Assembly: GCA_035440755.1 (NCBI GenBank)
Contig: DAORND010000081.1
Span: 1-12,823, forward strand
Direction: 5' to 3'
From: Aquimonas sp002352135
GTDB lineage: Bacteria; Pseudomonadota; Gammaproteobacteria; Xanthomonadales; Xanthomonadaceae
DNA: 12,823 nt
The notes under the pieces were generated by a model. That model searched no databases, was not told the DNA's origin, and worked only from the letters and a program-made list of their open reading frames with translations. This document shows, piece after piece, positions 1-8,400 of the stretch. Positions within the stretch are counted from its first letter, which is position 1. Each line of letters opens with the position of its first letter. A program made the translations under genes and the position numbers.

Positions 1-716
1 TCCTTGTGCAGCAGGGCGAGTTTGAAGCCGACTTTGAACTCGTCGCGCAGCATCGTTGGGCCGCGTTTTTCCAGAAACCAGCTTCCCGCCGCACCGGCAC
101 CGAGCGTAGGCAACAGACGCTCGGGATCGAGGCCGAGTTTTTCGCCCAACGCCAAGCCTTCGCTGACGGCATGGGCGATACCCGCGACCAGCACCTGATT
201 CACCGCCTTGGTGGCTTGACCAGTGCCGACCTCACCCATGTGGGTGATGCGCAGGCCGTAAGCCTGGAGCGCTGTTTGGGCTTTGGCGAGATCGGCTGCA
301 CTGCCGCCGACCATGATCGATAGCTTGCCGTTGATGGCGCCTTCGACACCGCCGGAAACCGGCGCATCCAGAAAGCCGATGCCCTTGGCGGCCAAGCGCG
401 CCGCAGCGGTTTGTGCGGTGGCGCTGGAAACAGTGCTGTGATCGATGACGACGCTGCCGGGCTGCATGACGGCGGCCAAGGCATCGACATTGGCCAGCAC
501 GTCCGCATCGGCAGTGACGCACAAAGCGACGACATCGCAATCGGCGAAATCCTTGGCACTCTGCGCCGCTCGCACGCCGAGTTCGCTTGCCAGCGTCTCC
601 GCCTTGTCGATGCTTCGATTGCCCACCACAGCGAGCAGGCCGCGCGCGGCCAGATGTCCGGCCATCGGGCGTCCCATGGCACCGAGTCCGATGAATCCGC
701 AGTGGGGTGTTGTCAT
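1..716 (-). CDS. 3-hydroxyisobutyrate dehydrogenase-family NAD(P)-dependent oxidoreductase (3' end cut by window edge)
   Basis: Beta-hydroxyacid dehydrogenase of the 3-hydroxyisobutyrate / tartronate-semialdehyde / glyoxylate reductase family, cytosolic. The ATG lies at 716-714 and 238 codons are visible; the family is about 290-300 residues, so roughly the last fifth lies left of the window. Seen: the Rossmann motif GFIGLGAMGRPMA (residues 7-19), the substrate-loop signature DAPVSGGVEGAINGKL (117-132), and the catalytic-lysine segment GQATKAVNQ with K170 and N173. An Asn-Arg pair (N33-R34) ends the second beta strand; in this family that pair usually goes with NADPH preference, so a glyoxylate or succinic-semialdehyde reductase role is possible. 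The exact substrate cannot be read from the sequence. The gene is divergent from the LOG-family gene, with 88 bases between the two starts. Confidence 0.9.
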   Translation of the reverse strand, partial: MTTPHCGFIGLGAMGRPMAGHLAARGLLAVVGNRSIDKAETLASELGVRAAQSAKDFADCDVVALCVTADADVLANVDALAAVMQPGSVVIDHSTVSSATAQTAAARLAAKGIGFLDAPVSGGVEGAINGKLSIMVGGSAADLAKAQTALQAYGLRITHMGEVGTGQATKAVNQVLVAGIAHAVSEGLALGEKLGLDPERLLPTLGAGAAGSWFLEKRGPTMLRDEFKVGFKLALLHK

Positions 717-804
717 GGCAATGGTTCCGTAGTGACAAGCCGACAGTGTATCGAGCGCGGGTGCGCGCTAGGCTTGCCGATTCGCTCACCATCGGATTTG
801 TCGC

Positions 805-1389
805 ATGCGTATCTGTGTCTATGCCGCGTCCAGCGGCCAGTGTGATCCGGCCTATCACGCCGCCGCCTACGCGGTGGGTCAGCACATCGCGCGGGTGGGC
901 GCGACCCTGGTTTATGGCGGTGGCTCGGCGGGTTCGATGGGTGCGGTGGCGAACGGGGCGTTGTCCGAAGGTGGCGAGGTGATCGGCATCCTGCCGCGTT
1001 TCATGGCGGATCTGGAATGGGGTCATCCCGGACTGACGCGCCTGGAGCTGGTGGAAGACATGCGTGAGCGCAAGCATCGTTTGCTCACCGACTCCGATGC
1101 GGTGGTGGCCTTGCCAGGCGGCTGCGGCACGCTGGAGGAGTTGTTCGAGGCGATCACCTTGAAGCGGCTGGGGCTGTATTTCAACCCGATCCTGTTGCTC
1201 AACACGCGGGACTTCTACACGCCCTTGCAAGCCTTCATGCAGCAAGTGATCGAACAGCGCTTCATGAACCCCGAACACGCCGCGATGTGGCAACTCGTCG
1301 CCGAGCCGGAACAGGTGATGACAGCCATCGCATCCGCGCCGAGTTGGGGTCCGAACGCGCGCGAACTGGCGGTGGTGCGCCCCGCGTAA
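805..1389 (+). CDS. LOG-family protein (cytokinin riboside 5'-monophosphate phosphoribohydrolase type)
   Basis: 194-residue Rossmann-like nucleotide-binding protein of the LOG (LONELY GUY / YvdD) family. Members hydrolyse N6-modified or plain nucleoside 5'-monophosphates to the free base plus ribose 5-phosphate; in most bacteria the physiological role is unsettled. Seen: the phosphate-binding motif GGGSAGSMGAVANGAL (38-53), MRERK (87-91), and the family hallmark PGGCGTLEELFE (104-115). The length is normal for type I LOG proteins, and the annotation 'lysine decarboxylase' sometimes given to them is a known misnomer. The ATG start gives the conserved opening MRICVYAASS; its Shine-Dalgarno sequence is weak. 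The gene is monocistronic or the first gene before a differently composed secreted-protein gene 90 bases downstream. Confidence 0.92.
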   Translation: MRICVYAASSGQCDPAYHAAAYAVGQHIARVGATLVYGGGSAGSMGAVANGALSEGGEVIGILPRFMADLEWGHPGLTRLELVEDMRERKHRLLTDSDAVVALPGGCGTLEELFEAITLKRLGLYFNPILLLNTRDFYTPLQAFMQQVIEQRFMNPEHAAMWQLVAEPEQVMTAIASAPSWGPNARELAVVRPA

Positions 1390-1467
1390 TCCGCGTTCGA
1401 CCGATCTCTCACTCAGACTTGTCCTCTGTCATCGCCGCTTTGCGCTTGTGCGTGTATCGGATTGATG

Positions 1468-1473
1468 AGGAGG
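1468..1473 (+). promoter_or_regulatory. ribosome binding site deciding the start at 1480
   Basis: AGGAGG with a 6-base spacer before ATG 1480. The competing in-frame starts TTG 1462 and ATG 1465 lie upstream of or inside this site and have no comparable ribosome site, so the signal peptide begins MRARTLAAL. Confidence 0.8.
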
Positions 1474-1479
1474 CTGGTT

Positions 1480-3543
1480 ATGCGCGCAAGAACTCTGGCT
1501 GCATTGTGTTTGCTGACCGCGTTGGGCAGCCGGGATGTCGTGGCGGGCACCGTGGGCGTCTGGCCCGGAAGCGGAAGTTGCAGCACGACCTTGCAGGCCT
1601 GCATCAACGCGCAGGGTGCCGGTGGTGCGGTCGAGATCAACACCGAAACGCCGATTGCAGAGAACATCGCGCTGCCGTTCCAGATCAGTCTGCGCCCCTA
1701 CCGGGCCTGGATAACTCCCGAGTTCGCATCGGGCTTCGGCATCAGTGGCAATTTTCCCGGACCGTTTCCCTCGCCGGTGACCATCAACATCTCTGGCGTC
1801 AAGCTCACCAATGCCAAGGTCACGCTCAATGCGTCGAGCTCGGCCGATGTGTTTCTCGACGTCTCACGCATGCAGTTCGTCAGCATGGGCAGCACAGCGG
1901 CTGGCATCGATGTAAATCTGTCCGGCACTGGCAATCAGTCCGTGCGCATCAGTGAGAACCAACTTGACGTGGTCGCACCCAGCCTGGTCGACGCGGCCAT
2001 CGGTGTGGAGGTATTCGGGGCTTCCACGTCCACTGCGGTGGAGATTTCCTACAACGAGATTCGCGCCTCACAGCCGGGTGACGGCTGGGGCATTCATGGC
2101 ATGGCGGGTGGCGGCTCGACGTCCGAGTTCCGCATTTTTGCCAACAAGGTGAACGGCGACTTCGCGCGGAACAGCATTTCGGTTACCGAGGGGATGTTCT
2201 CGTCAACGCCTTCCAGCGTTGATGCCTGGGTGTTCGGAAACATGCTGACAGGTGGCGAGGAGGAATTCGGTGGACTCAGCTTTACCACGGCCTATGGCTC
2301 CATCGTGGCACGTGCGGTGAACAACACCATCACCCATGGCCGCGGACTGACGATCACCCATTGGGGTGGCCTGACCCCGGAAGCCGACGGCACCACATCG
2401 GGTTGGATCTACAACAACCTGATCGCGTTCAACCGCTTTGGACTGCAGAACATGGTCGACGCGGGCGGCACGGCCAGCAACGATTACAACCTGCTGTGGC
2501 AGAACACGTCGGCGGGATTGCATACACCCGGCGCGCATGATGTGAACGCCAATCCGCAGCTCGACAGTCAGTTCCGGCCTCGCCTGAGTGCCGCGTCGCC
2601 AGCACGTGATACAGGCGATGGCTTCATCCATCTTTTCCAAGGCGGCGGCCTTCCGTTTGTCGACGGCGATGGGCTGCGGCGACTGGCTGGCAGCGCGGTG
2701 GACATTGGTGCTTCGGAGTATGGCCATGATTTCGCGTTGAGCCGCGACAGCACCAGCGGCACGCACAGCAGCTTCGCGTTAGGCGTCAGTCGCTGGAACG
2801 ACAATGCCGCCCAGCGCCTGTTTGCGACGCAGAACTTCAGGGTTGGTGGCACATCAATCAGTGTTCCCATCAACATCGACTATTTCGATCAGTGGTTTGC
2901 GTCCACCGCCAATGGCAGCAACTTGCCAAGCGGAGCCAGTCGCCTGGCGGTCAACGTCTTTGCGCCCTACGCCACCACTTCGTCGCAAGGGGTTTTTCAG
3001 CATATCGCCAACGGCAGCAACACGCTGGACGAAGGCACGCAAATCGACTGGTCGATCATCAACAACGATGCCGATGCGTTCGTACTGTTTCAGCAGTCGA
3101 CCCCGTTCGGCTTGACGGTGACGCCCGATCCGGTTTCGCTGGCCTACCAGGGAACGCGATGGAATCTGGTGACCAGCACTGGCATTCCGTTCGTCTTCGG
3201 TGCGTCGGGCACCTACTGGAATCTGTACTCGCAGGCGCGCAGTGCGCAGGCGTTCACGGTAACCGCCGATGTCTCAAATTCCGACTCAAGCCAAATCTTT
3301 CTTGACCACCCACTGCTGAACAACCAGCCTTGTGCGCAGATCCAGGTCACTCGCTTGGCGGGCATCAGTACGGCAGGTCGTGTGATCGACACCGACTACG
3401 AGGCCACCGTCGGCCGCCACATCATCTATTCGGATCTCGGTGGTATGGCGAACGGCGTGAGCTACAACGTACTCGTGCTGCCGCCACAGATCGACCAGTG
3501 CAGCGGCGAATTCCCCTTGTTCGTCGACGGCTTCGAGGATTGA
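1480..3543 (+). CDS. secreted right-handed beta-helix-like protein with DGFE-type C-terminal tail
   Basis: 687 residues, exported. The start at 1480 is chosen because AGGAGG sits 6 bases upstream; in-frame ATG 1465 and TTG 1462 precede that ribosome site. Residues 1-22 form a signal peptide (Arg-rich start, hydrophobic TLAALCLLTALG, likely cut after VVA22). Residues 25-340 are rich in short beta strands with N-x-I/V turns (VRISENQLDVV, EISYNEIRA, ARAVNNTITH, WIYNNLIAFN), as in parallel beta-helix proteins. Residues 357-414 (NPQLDSQFRPRLSAASPARDTGDG, then VDGDGLRRLAGSAVDIGASEYG) match the closing segment common in secreted polymorphic-outer-membrane-like helices. The C-terminal third holds two diverged copies of a unit beginning at F506 and F592 (NNDADAFVLF; NNQPCAQIQV). 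It ends in PLFVDGFED. No catalytic motif is recognised; surface adhesion or polysaccharide binding is only a guess. Interior cysteines are few (C10, C34, C41, C618, C674). Confidence 0.85.
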   Translation: MRARTLAALCLLTALGSRDVVAGTVGVWPGSGSCSTTLQACINAQGAGGAVEINTETPIAENIALPFQISLRPYRAWITPEFASGFGISGNFPGPFPSPVTINISGVKLTNAKVTLNASSSADVFLDVSRMQFVSMGSTAAGIDVNLSGTGNQSVRISENQLDVVAPSLVDAAIGVEVFGASTSTAVEISYNEIRASQPGDGWGIHGMAGGGSTSEFRIFANKVNGDFARNSISVTEGMFSSTPSSVDAWVFGNMLTGGEEEFGGLSFTTAYGSIVARAVNNTITHGRGLTITHWGGLTPEADGTTSGWIYNNLIAFNRFGLQNMVDAGGTASNDYNLLWQNTSAGLHTPGAHDVNANPQLDSQFRPRLSAASPARDTGDGFIHLFQGGGLPFVDGDGLRRLAGSAVDIGASEYGHDFALSRDSTSGTHSSFALGVSRWNDNAAQRLFATQNFRVGGTSISVPINIDYFDQWFASTANGSNLPSGASRLAVNVFAPYATTSSQGVFQHIANGSNTLDEGTQIDWSIINNDADAFVLFQQSTPFGLTVTPDPVSLAYQGTRWNLVTSTGIPFVFGASGTYWNLYSQARSAQAFTVTADVSNSDSSQIFLDHPLLNNQPCAQIQVTRLAGISTAGRVIDTDYEATVGRHIIYSDLGGMANGVSYNVLVLPPQIDQCSGEFPLFVDGFED

Positions 3544-3550
3544 GCACCAC

Positions 3551-3587
3551 AGGGAAGGAGCGAGCCCGAGGCCTTCGCTCCTTCCCT
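3551..3587. terminator. hairpin between convergent genes, probable bidirectional terminator
   Basis: Perfect 13-bp inverted repeat: AGGGAAGGAGCGA (3551-3563) and TCGCTCCTTCCCT (3575-3587), with an 11-base loop. It begins 7 bases after the stop of the beta-helix gene and ends 3 bases before the stop of the TfoX-like gene on the other strand, so it can serve both transcripts. There is no T tract on either side, which is common in high-GC bacteria; termination is inferred from position and stem strength. Confidence 0.75.
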
Positions 3588-3590
3588 CGA

Positions 3591-4007
3591 TCAGTCGCTG
3601 CTATCGCCGCCACCCGAACTGTCGCCACCACCGGCATCATCAAAGCCGAAACTCATCTCCATGCCACTGCTGTCAGCAGCATCGTTGTCGGTGGGGCGCG
3701 AGGCGCCTTCACTGTAGGTCACCGGACCCGGTCGGCCCTTCTTGTTGGGCAGGAGCGCGGTCAGTTCTTCGACTTCCGCACACATCTGCGCACGCCGGGC
3801 TTCGGGCACCTGTTGCCAATGGCAGCCGAGCAGGGCGCCTTCCAGCGCGTAGAGCAGATTCAGGCTGGGTTTGAAGCCCGCGCGCTTGACCTTCATGAAG
3901 GCGCCGACGGCACCGGCCGCCACCAGATCGTCCTGGGTACGAATACCCACCTGACGGAGCCATGCGGCAGACTTGGGACCCACGTTCGACAACTTGCCCT
4001 GACTCAT
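3591..4007 (-). CDS. TfoX/Sxy C-terminal-domain protein, stand-alone
   Basis: 138 residues. Residues 5-75 (LSNVGPKSAAWLRQVGIRT..DDLVAAGAVGAF..VKRAGFKPSLNLLYALEGALLG.HWQQVP) match the TfoX C-terminal domain, a helix-hairpin-helix-like fold otherwise found as the second half of competence regulators TfoX/Sxy. The N-terminal TfoX domain is absent, so a role as competence activator should not be assumed; many Lysobacterales carry such short versions of unknown job. The tail after residue 105 is low-complexity and acidic (DDAGGGDSSGGGDSSD). The ATG overlaps the stop of msrC as ATGA, and GGAG lies 8 bases upstream inside msrC, so the two are an operon and probably translationally coupled. A mostly helical, soluble, cytosolic protein. 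Confidence 0.85.
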   Translation of the reverse strand: MSQGKLSNVGPKSAAWLRQVGIRTQDDLVAAGAVGAFMKVKRAGFKPSLNLLYALEGALLGCHWQQVPEARRAQMCAEVEELTALLPNKKGRPGPVTYSEGASRPTDNDAADSSGMEMSFGFDDAGGGDSSGGGDSSD

Positions 4008-4486
4008 CGCAAGGACTCCAGATAGATGGCTGCGAGGGTTTCCAGTCCTGCCACATCGACGGGCTGGAAGCGGTCTACGACCGGGCTGTCGATGTCGAAC
4101 ACGCCGATCAGTTCGCCGTGCTTCACCAGCGGTACGACGACTTCCGAGCGAGAGGCCGAATCGCAGGGAATGTGACCGGGAAACGCGTCCACATCCGGCA
4201 CGACCTGCGTCGCTCGCGTGCGCGCTGCCGCGCCACACACGCCGCGATCCAGGGCAATGCGCACGCAGGCCGGATGTCCCTGGAATGGCCCGACGACCAG
4301 CTCGTTGCCATCGAAGAAATAGAAGCCCAGCCAGTTCACTTCCGCCAACGCGTGATAGGCCAAGGCACTCAGGTTGGCGGCATTGGCAATGCGGTCGTGC
4401 TCGCCTTGCAACAGGGCACGGGCTTGCTCGGCCAGACTGGCCCATTGTTCTTCCGGGCTGCCATGCAAGGCAGTCGCGATAAACAT
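4004..4486 (-). CDS. msrC: free methionine-(R)-sulfoxide reductase (GAF-domain fRMsr)
   Basis: 160-residue single GAF domain that reduces free L-methionine-(R)-sulfoxide to methionine, using thioredoxin-type reductant; cytosolic antioxidant repair. Seen: NWLGFYFFDG (51-60), VGPFQGHPACVRI (65-77), DRGVCGAAART (80-90), PDVDAFPGHIPCDSASRSEVVVPL (97-120). The three redox cysteines are C74, C84 and C108, spaced 10 and 24 apart; this is the same spacing as C84, C94 and C118 of Escherichia coli fRMsr, so the enzyme should be active. This rules out a generic GAF sensor. It is the first gene of a two-gene operon with the TfoX-like protein and is divergent from bioD across 115 bases. The start at 4486 has AGGA 10 bases upstream; a further ATG at 4496 is out of frame. 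Confidence 0.94.
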   Translation of the reverse strand: MFIATALHGSPEEQWASLAEQARALLQGEHDRIANAANLSALAYHALAEVNWLGFYFFDGNELVVGPFQGHPACVRIALDRGVCGAAARTRATQVVPDVDAFPGHIPCDSASRSEVVVPLVKHGELIGVFDIDSPVVDRFQPVDVAGLETLAAIYLESLR

Positions 4487-4601
4487 GCAATGACATCCTG
4501 CGTGGGACTCGAAGCGGGAGTTTAGCAGCGCCCTGCTTCGCAGCCGAACTCACTCGGGGTAGGCTTGCGCGGCATCGGTTTCGCAAAATGAAGGGGAAGC
4601 T

Positions 4602-5264
4602 GTGACTGCTTGGCGTTGTTTTGTCACCGGGACCGATACCGGTGTCGGCAAGACGCATGCAGCGCTGGCGCTGTTGCATTGCCTGCGTCGCGCCCATGGC
4701 TCGGCCTTTGGCATGAAGCCCGTCGCAAGTGGTGCCGACCAGCGCAAGCAGGGGCTGCGCAATGCAGATGCGATGGATCTGCAGTCGGCCAGCCTGCCGC
4801 GACCGGAATACGACTGGGTCAATCCGTATTGCCTGCGCGAACCCACCGCTCCGGAAATTGCCGCGCGTTTCGAACAAGTGCAGATTGAACTGCGCGGGAT
4901 CGTTTCCGCTTATTCGCATTTGTCGACCCTGTCGCCGCATGGCGTGGTTGAAGGCGTGGGTGGCTGGATGGCTCCGCTGACTGCCGAGCTGATGCAGGCC
5001 GATGTCGCCCGCGCGCTCGAGTTGCCGGTGGTGCTGGTGGTGGGCATGCGCCTTGGCTGCATCAATCATGGGCTGCTGACGGCACGGGCCATTCGTGCCG
5101 ATGGCTTGCCATTGCTGGGCTGGATCGCCAATGACATCGATCCCGATCTGGCGCATGCCGAGGCCTACTTCGACAACCTGCAGCAACGGCTGGACTTGCC
5201 GTGCCTGGGCCGCTTGCCGCATGGCCATCCCGCACACCTGTGCGAACTGACACTGCCAACGTGA
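4602..5264 (+). CDS. bioD: ATP-dependent dethiobiotin synthetase
   Basis: 220 residues. Carboxylates 7,8-diaminopelargonate and closes the ureido ring with ATP, the penultimate step of biotin synthesis; cytosolic, normally a homodimer. Seen: P-loop GTDTGVGKT (10-18), substrate/ATP lysine in MKPVASG (38-44), VEGVGGWMAPL (116-126), the dimer and substrate-binding stretch GMRLGCINHGLLT (148-160), and the adenine-contacting ND (177-178). Length is normal. The start is a GTG, preceded by AAGGGG 5 bases upstream; the ATG at 4588 is out of frame and meets a stop after five codons. No bioA, bioB, bioF or bioC lies in the window, so bioD stands alone here, and the next gene (gltB) is 141 bases away with its own leader. 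Confidence 0.95.
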   Translation: MTAWRCFVTGTDTGVGKTHAALALLHCLRRAHGSAFGMKPVASGADQRKQGLRNADAMDLQSASLPRPEYDWVNPYCLREPTAPEIAARFEQVQIELRGIVSAYSHLSTLSPHGVVEGVGGWMAPLTAELMQADVARALELPVVLVVGMRLGCINHGLLTARAIRADGLPLLGWIANDIDPDLAHAEAYFDNLQQRLDLPCLGRLPHGHPAHLCELTLPT

Positions 5265-5346
5265 AGTCCGCGCGTCGCTTGTGACGCCTTCGCCCATCCC
5301 TACAAAGTGGTTTGACGCGTCGCAGCAGGCGTGATGTGGTACGGCT

Positions 5347-5364
5347 TCGTCCTTGCAAGGACGA
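5347..5364. promoter_or_regulatory. 18-bp perfect palindrome in the gltB leader
   Basis: TCGTCCTTGCAAGGACGA is a perfect palindrome ending 41 bases before the gltB start codon. It could be an operator for a dimeric regulator of glutamate synthase, or, in RNA, a 7-bp stem with a TGCA loop. It does not match a regulator site I can name. The bioD-gltB spacer (5265-5405) holds no gene otherwise. Confidence 0.45.
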
Positions 5365-5405
5365 TTGAACGCGCCAGCCACACCCCGCGAAAGGCCCGCA
5401 AGCGT

Positions 5406-8400
5406 ATGAGCGAACAAACGACTGCCCCAACGATGAGCCCTGTCAGCGCCCCCTTGCTGTTCGACCCCAAACTCGAACACGACGGCTGTGGCTTCGGCTT
5501 GATTGCCCAGCTCGACGATCAGCCGCATGCCGAGATCGTGCAGGCCGGANNNNNNNNNNNNNNNNNNNNNNNNNNNNNNNNNNNNNNNNNNNNNNNNNNN
5601 NNNNNNNNNNNNNNNNNNNNNNNNNNNNNNNNNNNNNNNNNNNNNNNNNAATGCCGAACGCGGTGAGGATTCGTCGAGCTTCCATCGCGGCCTGTTCATG
5701 GCCCGACGCCGCGCCGAAATGGCGCTGGCCGAGCTGCGCGATTTCCATGTGGTGACCTTGGCCGAGCACAGCATCGGCTACAAGGGCATGGTCATGCCGG
5801 AACGCCTGCGCGAGTTCTACCCGGACTTGCTGCATCCCAAGTTGGCCAGCTCGGTGGTGGTCTTCCATCAGCGCTTTTCCACCAACACCATGCCGCGCTG
5901 GGCACTGGCCCAGCCGTTCCGCTATCTCGCTCACAACGGCGAGATCAACACCATTCGCGGCAATCGATTCTGGGCGCGCGCACGCGGCAAGCGCATGCGC
6001 TCGCCACTGATCGATTTCCGCGAACTCGATCCGCTGGTGTCCATTGACAGTTCCGACTCGGCGAGCCTCGACAACATGCTCGAAGTGCTGCTGGTCGGTG
6101 GCCTTGATCCGCTGCAGTCGATGCGCATTCTGGTGCCACCGGCTTGGGAAAACGTCGACGGTCTCGATCCCGATCTGCGCGCCTTCTACGAATACTTCGC
6201 CCTGCACATGGACCCGTGGGATGGTCCGGCGGGCATTGTGCTGACCGATGCGCGCTACGCCGCCTGCACACTCGACCGCAACGGCCTGCGTCCTGCGCGT
6301 TGGGCCTTGTCGAGTGACCGACGCCTGGTGATCGCGTCTGAAGCGGGTGTGGTCGATTGGCCTGCCAAGGACATCGTCGCCAAGGGGCGCTTGGGACCGG
6401 GCGAAATGCTGGCGGTCGATCTGCATCGCGGCGAGTTGCTGGACACCCATCGGATCGACCAGATCAATGCCTCACGTGCGCCCTTCAAGCGCTGGCTGAA
6501 GCAGGGCGTGAAATACCTGCAGACCGACCTGATTGATCCGCGCCTCGCCGCCGAGCCGATGCCGCACGAGGAATTGCTGACCCATCAGAAGATGTTCAAC
6601 CTCACCGCCGAAGAGCGCGACACCGTGCTCAAGGTGCTGGCCGAAACCGAAGCCGAAGCGATTGGCTCGATGGGCGACGACACGCCCTTGCCGCTGCTGT
6701 CCAGCCGCGTGCGTTCGCTGTACGACGCCTTCCGCCAGGCGTTTGCGCAGGTCACCAATCCGCCAATCGATTCCTATCGCGAACGTCTGGTGATGAGCCT
6801 GCACACCCAGATCGCCCGCGAGAGCAATCTGTTCGAGCTCAATCCGGCCTATGCCCGACAGGTCATGGTCAACTCGCCGGTGCTGTCGCAACGCAAGTTC
6901 CTGCAGATTCTGGGCATGCGCGAAGAGGGCGTCGACTCGGTCATCATCGATCTCAATTACCCCGAATCCGAAGGTCTGGAAGCCGCGCTGGAACGCGTCT
7001 GCCGCGAAGCCGAAGAAGGCGTGCTGGATGGCCGCCTGCTGGTGGTGTTGAGTGATCGCCACGTGCGACCCGGTCATTTGCCGATCCACGCCCTGATGGC
7101 GGTCGGCGCGGTGCATCAGCATCTGGTCGCCAAGGGCCTGCGCACCGACTGCAACATGCTGGTGGAGACCGCGACGGCGCGCGATCCGCACCATTTCGCC
7201 TGCCTGATCGGTTATGGCGCGACCGCGATCTATCCCTACCTGGCCTACCAGACCATCTTCGATCTGGCCCGTGGCATGGACCCCGAAGCACGCAGTGCCG
7301 AGCATCGCGAACTCGGACGCGCGTACCGGCGCGGTATTCGCGTTGGCCTGCTGAAGATTCTCTCCAAGATGGGTATCAGCACCATCGCCAGCTATCGCGG
7401 CGCGGCCCTGTTCGAGATCGTCGGGCTGGACGAAGCCATCGTGAAGCGTTGTTTCTCGGGCACGCCCAGTCGGGTCGGTGGTCCGTGCTACGCCGCGCTG
7501 GAAGCCGATCAGAAGCAACTCGCGGCGCGTGCCTTCAATCCGGCGCTCGATCTCGAAGCCGGTGGCCTGTTCAAGTACATCCACGGTGGCGAGTACCACA
7601 GCTACAACCCCGACGTGGTCAGCGCGCTGCAGACCGCCGTGCTGACCGAATCGCACGAGGATTGGATGGCCTTCGCCAAGCTGGTCAACGAGCGCGAGCC
7701 GGCCATGCTGCGCGATCTGCTGGATCCGCGCTGGGACACCTGCACGCCGATCCCACTGGACGAAGTCGAATCCGCCAGCAGCATGGTCAAGGCCTTCGAC
7801 TCGGCAGGCATGAGCATGGGCGCGCTGTCGCCCGAAGCGCATGAAGCGCTGGCGATTGCGATGAACCGTCTGGGCGGGCGCAGCAATTCCGGTGAGGGCG
7901 GCGAAGACCCGGCGCGTTACGGCACCGAGAAGATGTCGCGCATCAAGCAGGTGGCCTCGGGTCGCTTCGGCGTGACGCCGGAATACCTGGTCAATGCCGA
8001 TGTGCTGCAGATCAAGGTGGCGCAAGGTGCCAAGCCCGGCGAAGGTGGTCAGTTGCCCGGCCACAAGGTCAACGAGCTGATTGCCCGCCTGCGTTATGCC
8101 AAGCCGGGCATCGGCCTGATCAGCCCGCCGCCGCATCACGACATCTATTCCATCGAAGATCTGGCCCAGCTCATCTACGACCTCAAGCAGGTCAATCCGC
8201 GTGCATTGATATCGGTGAAACTGGTCAGTCATGCCGGTGTCGGCACGATTGCAGCCGGTGTGGCGAAGGCCGGTGCGGACCTGATCACCATCTCCGGCTA
8301 CGACGGCGGCACCGGTGCCAGTCCGCTGACCTCGATCAAGTACGCGGGCGGACCGTGGGAACTCGGCCTGAGCGAAGCCCATCAAGCGCTGTCGGCCAAC

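Noticed and set aside
5312..5340. Sigma-70 promoter for gltB starting at TTGACG (5312-5317)
   Set aside because: No acceptable -10 hexamer lies 16-18 bases downstream (ATGTGG, TGTGGT and GTGGTA are poor).
5503..5660. gltB as a frameshifted pseudogene
   Set aside because: The frame change is created by a 100-N placeholder; codons are complete at both gap edges and no other defect is seen.
3591..5774. An apparent 727-codon minus-strand frame running through the N gap, bioD and the TfoX-like gene
   Set aside because: It depends on reading through 100 N and antisense to bioD; only its last 138 codons are a real gene, starting at 4007.
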